A stretch of DNA of 64,000 bases from Coffea arabica (lineage: Eukaryota > Streptophyta > Magnoliopsida > Gentianales > Rubiaceae). Under the pieces are notes generated by a model that ran no database searches, was not told the origin of the DNA, and worked only from the letters and a program-made list of their open reading frames with translations. A program made the position numbers and the translations under genes. This document shows positions 59,752 to 64,000 of the stretch, piece by piece. Where the stretch lies: the NCBI RefSeq assembly GCF_036785885.1, contig NC_092323.1:11850501-11914500 (forward strand). The letters are read 5' to 3'. Positions within the stretch are counted from its first letter, which is position 1; each line of letters opens with the position of its first letter.

Positions 59752-60325
59752 AGTGCTCAAATAAAAAAGGACCAAAATAAGGGTCACTGGGCGACTTACC
59801 GGTACAACAGGGCAAAAACAGGAAACCAAATGAAAAAGGTGGAAATTTTCTAGAGGACAAAAAGGAAAACATATTTTTGAGATTAATATTACCAATCAGA
59901 TATTCAACTCTTTTTTGCAAAGCAGACAATCGAGACTAATTTTCCTACAACTTGCGCTTCTTTTATCAAACAGCTTCCGGACCTTTTACCAATGGCAGAG
60001 CCAGGATTATCAGGGAGGATGGGCAGCTTTATTCTGTGATTCTACAAAATTAATAGTTAGCGTCTGCCAGATTCTATTAGAAGGTATTAAAATAGTTTGA
60101 TGCACTGTCCAATGGCTGAGGTAGGTGTTTAGAACGTACACTCTTCTCTTTCAAACCGACGTGAAACAACTTCAAGTTATCCGGGAACTAACATGATTTT
60201 TGTAGCTGTTTACTGAAACTCTGTCCAAGTTTAAATTGTAATTTTCTTTCAAAAAGTAGAATTTCCATTTGACTTATTTTAGTTGTTATTCTTAACTAAT
60301 GCAAGTTGATCTGTGTTATTTGCAG
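59752..60325. other. Upstream of copy I exon 2
   Basis: Where exon 1 and intron 1 of copy I would be expected, no exon 1 sequence is recognisable. A GGATGGGCAGC word near 60019 echoes exon 1 but the surrounding codons do not continue the match. Confidence 0.5.
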
Positions 60326-62470
60326 GGCAACTGGGGAGGAGGATGTGAGATTGAAAGTTCTGTACTGTGGAATCTGTCACACTGACCTTCACGCAGCCAA
60401 GGATGAGTTCGGCGTTGGAATGTACCCACTTGTACCAGGGTAAGACATCCTCCTCGTCGGCCAAAGTGCCAATGGCAACTGGACATGTTTCTATCAACTT
60501 AGTCAAAATCAGTAGATTCCTGAGTTAATTTTTCTTTTATTCTTGCCAAATATTTCTTGTGTTTTTTTGGATTGAGCAGGCACGAAATTGTTGGTATAGT
60601 GACCGAGGTGGGAAGCAAGGTAACCAAGTTCAAAGCTGGAGATAAAGTTGGGGTTGGAACCATGGTTGGATCATGCCGCTCATGCGAGACGTGTTCAAAT
60701 GATTTAGAGCCTTACTGCCCCAAAGTCATCCCGACCTATAACTCAGTTGACAATGATGGATTTCATACCCGCGGAGGATACTCTAACGAGATGGTGGTGA
60801 ACGAGCATTTTGCAATTCGATGGCCAGAAAATCTCCCCCTTGATGGTGGTGCTCCGCTGCTGTGTGCTGGTATCACTGTTTATAGTCCTATGATGCACTA
60901 CGGATTCTTCCAAACCTGGAACCCATCTGGGAGTTGTAGGGCTTGGTGGATTGGGTCATGTAGCAGTAAAATTTGCTAAGGCTTTGGGCCTTAAAGTGAC
61001 AGTTATCAGTACCTCACCTAGAAAGAAAGAAGAAGCCATCAGAAATCTTGGAGCACGCTTTTTTCTTGTTAGCACTGATGAAGAGCAAATGCAGGTAAGG
61101 CTTTCTAATTTTCAAGTCTCTATAAATTTCGATCTTAGTTAAATGATTTTGGCACTATAGTCTTTGTTTTTAGGCTGATGATATTGACACATACTTGTTT
61201 TACACACACACAAAAAGTGAAAATTGTAGTTTTAGTACCAAATATTTGGGTCATCAACGGTTTTAGTTCTCAAAGTTTGGATAAAAGCAAATCTAGTTCG
61301 AATTGTTTTAATTTCTAAGTACATTTAGTCCAATTGACTGGCTTTGATAAATTATTACTGGAATTCATTAACGCCAATAGCAACGGCTAAATTTTGAAAA
61401 AAAAAATTAGAAAAAAGAAAAAGATGTTGGTGGTCATAATCTATAATTAAAGGGTACGAATTAGACGCATGCACAATGGTTATGTCTTTACTCTTTAGCT
61501 ACATGACTACTGTCCGTGCGACTAATTAGTGCCAATTAATTACAAATTATGGCTGCCAACATCTTTTCCTTTTTCTAAATCTTTTTCAAAATTTTAGTTG
61601 CCGACAAGTGCTACTGACATGACTGAATTCCGATAACAATTTGCTAAAACTAGTCAATAGACTAAATGTGCTTGAAAATTAAAACATTTGGGACTAGACT
61701 GGCTTTTGTCCGGTCTTTAAGGATTAAAACCGCCAATGCCCCAAACATTTGGTACTAAAAACGTAATTTTCTCCACACTCAAATTATGGATCAACTAATT
61801 CTCATCGGGACTTTCTTAACTTAAAAGAGAAACCTCATGTAAATACTATGGAATGAATATTTTATTCCAAAAATGAAAAACTTGACACAATTGGAATATT
61901 TTTTTTTAAAGAAATTGAATGCAGTTACTAATTGATGATGTAACAAAACGAAAACCTCATTTTCGATTCTACAAGAATTTTTAAGAGAATGTTGGAGAGG
62001 GACATAAGACTTGTTACAAACTTATCTTGCAGGCTGCGAGGGATACATTGGATGGCATTATTGACGCAGTATCTGCCCTTATTTAGCCTACTCAAAAATG
62101 ATGGCAAGCTTGTTGTGGTTGGTATACCAAATAAACCACTAGAGTTAGACATCTATCCCCTAATAGCGGGTACGCACAATACAACTTGAAATAAATGTTT
62201 GGTATTTTTCTGCAATGTTATTCCCTACATATTTCACCTAAAATTTTGTTGATTGCAGGGAGGAAAATGCTTGGAAGTTCCGCAGTCGGGGGGATGAAGG
62301 AGACTCAAGAAATGATTGATTTCGCAGCAAAACACAGCATCACTGCAGATATTGAAGTCAGTCCCATGGACTATGTTAACAAAGCCATGGAGCGTCTCCA
62401 GAAGGGTGATGTTAGATACCGATTTGTCATTGACATTGGAAATACCCTCCTTGCCTCCCCAAGCACTTGA
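60326..62470 (+). pseudogene. Copy I: CAD-like dehydrogenase pseudogene
   Basis: Exon 1 is absent. The remaining exons are 60326-60439 (114), 60580-61094 (515), 62033-62169 (137) and 62259-62470 (212). Exon 3 is one base longer than the family's 514: an extra T at about 60909-60912 shifts the frame after MMHYGF, and the frame resumes as [20 protein letters not shown] in the other phase. Exon 4 is 17 bases shorter than the usual 154, missing the stretch for FHPVMP and shifting the frame again. The catalytic motif CGICHTDLH and the C-terminus NTLLASPST survive, so inactivation is recent. Intron 3 is swollen to 938 bases by a foldback element. Closest relatives are G and J. Confidence 0.9.
61215..61776. 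mobile_element. Foldback element in intron 3 of copy I
   Basis: The left arm (about 61215-61405) starts near GTGAAAATTGTAGTTTTAG and contains ACCAAATATTTGGG and ACATTTAGTCCAATTGACT. The right arm (about 61590-61776) is its reverse complement, with diverged versions of the same blocks. The arms are about 190 bases and nothing coding lies inside. The other copies have an intron 3 of about 99-240 bases, so the element explains most of the length here. Confidence 0.75.
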
Positions 62471-63226
62471 CTGTATAGGTGCATTAAGGAATTTTGCAGC
62501 AATTGAGTCTTTTCTCCATATTGCGATTCTTTGAGGAAAAGAAGAATTTGTTTGGTTATCTTTTGGACACAATAGATCCTCTTTGGTAGATTAAGTATAT
62601 CCAGAATGTACCAAGATTTTTTTTTTTTTTTCTCAATCGCGTGAGCACTATTGAATATAAAGAAGTAAACTTCCCTTCCCCCTCCCCCCCCCCCCCCCCA
62701 CCCACCCCACAAACAAAAAAAAAATTTACATATATTTGACGCCTTATCATTTATCAATGATCGTATGCATGCAACTTAATGGAGCAGTATATTATTTATA
62801 CAAAATCTTGCAAGAGCAGTACTTATACAAATGTGGAGTCACGGTGAAGTCAGGGCAACGGTCATGCTGAGCTATGGACCAGAAAAACAATGCAAAAAAT
62901 CCACCCAATCGTGGGCAATTAGTTCGAACGGAAACCTTATATAAATCGAAGCCGCCACATATTGAAGCAAATCCCGTTACAAGATTGTATAAAATATGCT
63001 ATCACTTGTCTCTATTGCAAAAATCTATGGAAAAGATTAAATTACACAATATTTATTGAATTCAACCCGATTGGTTTCTTTCCAAACTTCAATGTGTTTA
63101 CTCACTCCTCAGTCCTCAGAGTATTTAAACAACGCCGGAAGATAATCTTTCTTAGAGAATTACTAAGCCAATATAGAGAGTCATATCGAAGATATCCCAA
63201 AAAAAAAAAAAAAAGAAGTGGCAGAG
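62471..63226. other. Intergenic I to J and gene J promoter
   Basis: Contains a T-run, a C-run (62685-62699) and AT-rich DNA. GAGTATTTAAAC at 63118 matches a TATA-like word ahead of gene G. An A-run ends at 63214, shortly before the ATG at 63227. Confidence 0.5.
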
Positions 63227-64000
63227 ATGGCCGGTGAGGATGGGGTTAAGACATTCGGATGGGCAGCAAGAGACACCTCCGGCATCTTATCTCCCTTTGA
63301 ATTCACAAGAAGGTTAAATCTTATATACCTGGCCTTTTCTGGCCTTGTGTCGATATCAAATGAACAAACTGGTTCAATTGGTATTTTATTAGTACAAGAT
63401 CTAGTCAAATCTTTCATGCTGGTTTCTATTTATTGGAAAAAATACTAAATTGCATTACATTTCGAGAAAAATTTGTAAGGCACATGGTTGTGAAGTAACC
63501 ATTTATTTTCTTGTTATCTAGCAATTATTTGTTTGTTGTAATTTTAACGTGGCAAGAAGAATTTAATGTGGATAAATTGTAGGGCAACCGGTGCCAAGGA
63601 TGTTAGATTCAAAGTGCTGTTCTGTGGAATCTGTCACACAGACCTCGGTGCTGCAAGAGGTGACTTGGGCTTGCCTATATACCCGCTTGTACCTGGGTAG
63701 GACATTCATGTCAACTTGTCATCAAATGCTTTTGTTCATCCTTAACAAGTTAACTGTGCTGGGGGAGGGAGGATGGATTGAATAGTACGGAGGAAAGCAC
63801 TCTCATTAAGATGTTTCGATTTCGAAATCTCCCACTCATAATAAAAAAAACAAAAAGTTAACCGTGCTGAATATATCTTGTTTAATTTTCTTAATGAACT
63901 AAAATTAACCTCTTTCCAAGATCGTTTTACTTATGAGTAGTTTTATAAACAATTTCAGTCACTTTCATTATTAGGCTGCTCTAGCCTTAATTTAATTCTT
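63227..64000 (+). CDS. Copy J (partial): CAD-like dehydrogenase, first two exons
   Basis: Exon 1 is 63227-63312 and exon 2 is 63583-63696. Sizes (86 and 114) and phases match gene G; the gene continues past the window. I chose the ATG at 63227 ([20 protein letters not shown]) because it aligns with G; the in-frame GTG nine bases earlier is not needed. The catalytic Cys46 and relay Thr48 are present, but the motif is CGICHTDLG: Gly replaces the His that follows (position 52 in Arabidopsis CAD5 numbering). The loop after it (AARGDLGLPIYPLVPG) and FCG instead of YCG also differ from siblings. No break is visible in the two exons; whether the rest is intact cannot be judged. Confidence 0.85.

Noticed and set aside
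60019-60085. Possible exon 1 of copy I (GGATGGGCAGC and a later AGAAGGTATT)
   Set aside because: Only short words match; the codons between do not follow the exon 1 protein, and no ATG is suitably placed.
63218-63226. GTG start for copy J
   Set aside because: The ATG at 63227 aligns with gene G, and eukaryotic nuclear genes rarely start at GTG.

Overview
The window is plant nuclear DNA from a eudicot. It is AT-rich, has GT-AG introns, and carries tRNA-derived SINEs, hAT elements and Helitron-like elements. It holds a tandem array of medium-chain (MDR) zinc alcohol dehydrogenases of the cinnamyl alcohol dehydrogenase (CAD) / sinapyl alcohol dehydrogenase / 8-hydroxygeraniol dehydrogenase type, all on the + strand. 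I count ten copies, named A to J here. B, C, D, E, F and G have full open exons. A, H and I are broken. J runs off the right edge. The sequence alone does not fix the species. The resemblance of B and C to iridoid-pathway 8-hydroxygeraniol dehydrogenases would fit an asterid, but that is inference.

Every complete copy has five exons in the same phases: about 86-104, then 114, 514, 154 and 203 or 212 bases. They encode 357-362 residues. The catalytic zinc ligands (Cys47, His69, Glu70, Cys163 in copy B, which happens to match Arabidopsis CAD5 numbering), the four structural-zinc cysteines and a GLGGLG NADP(H)-binding loop can be read in each. All lack the Trp119/Phe299 pair of the lignin-forming CADs. 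Three groups are visible: A/B/C, D/E/F and G/H/I/J (the last has short MAG- starts and, in G and I, an added -APST tail). The proton-relay positions differ between copies: Ser or Thr in C, D, E, F, I and J, Ala in B and G, and the following His is Gly in J.

Layout. 1-4.3 kb: a foldback element and a decayed rhamnogalacturonate lyase gene. 4.3-6.0 kb: pseudogene A. 6.9-7.7 kb: B3-domain gene fragment. 8.6-11.3 kb: a dispersed repeat and a solo LTR. 12.1-13.9 kb: gene B. 14-27.7 kb: a transposon-rich block with a decayed hAT transposase, a probable Helitron, and a hAT-type element containing a nested Helitron. 28.2-33.4 kb: genes C and D. 37.3-37.7 kb: a near-perfect palindrome built from two tRNA-derived SINE heads. 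38.6-41.5 kb: gene E. 43.2-45.3 kb: a 0.6-kb tandem repeat next to an orphan CAD 3' flank. 46.3-47.4 kb: a hAT-type element just upstream of gene F (47.6-50.4 kb). 53.3-55.5 kb: gene G. 56.2-57.6 kb: pseudogene H carrying a retroposed insert. 60.3-62.5 kb: pseudogene I with a foldback element in an intron. 63.2 kb to the end: gene J.

The intact copies probably make soluble cytosolic NADPH-dependent alcohol/aldehyde oxidoreductases of specialised metabolism. Copy-specific changes around the catalytic zinc suggest that the array has diverged in substrate or reaction. No substrate can be assigned from sequence alone.
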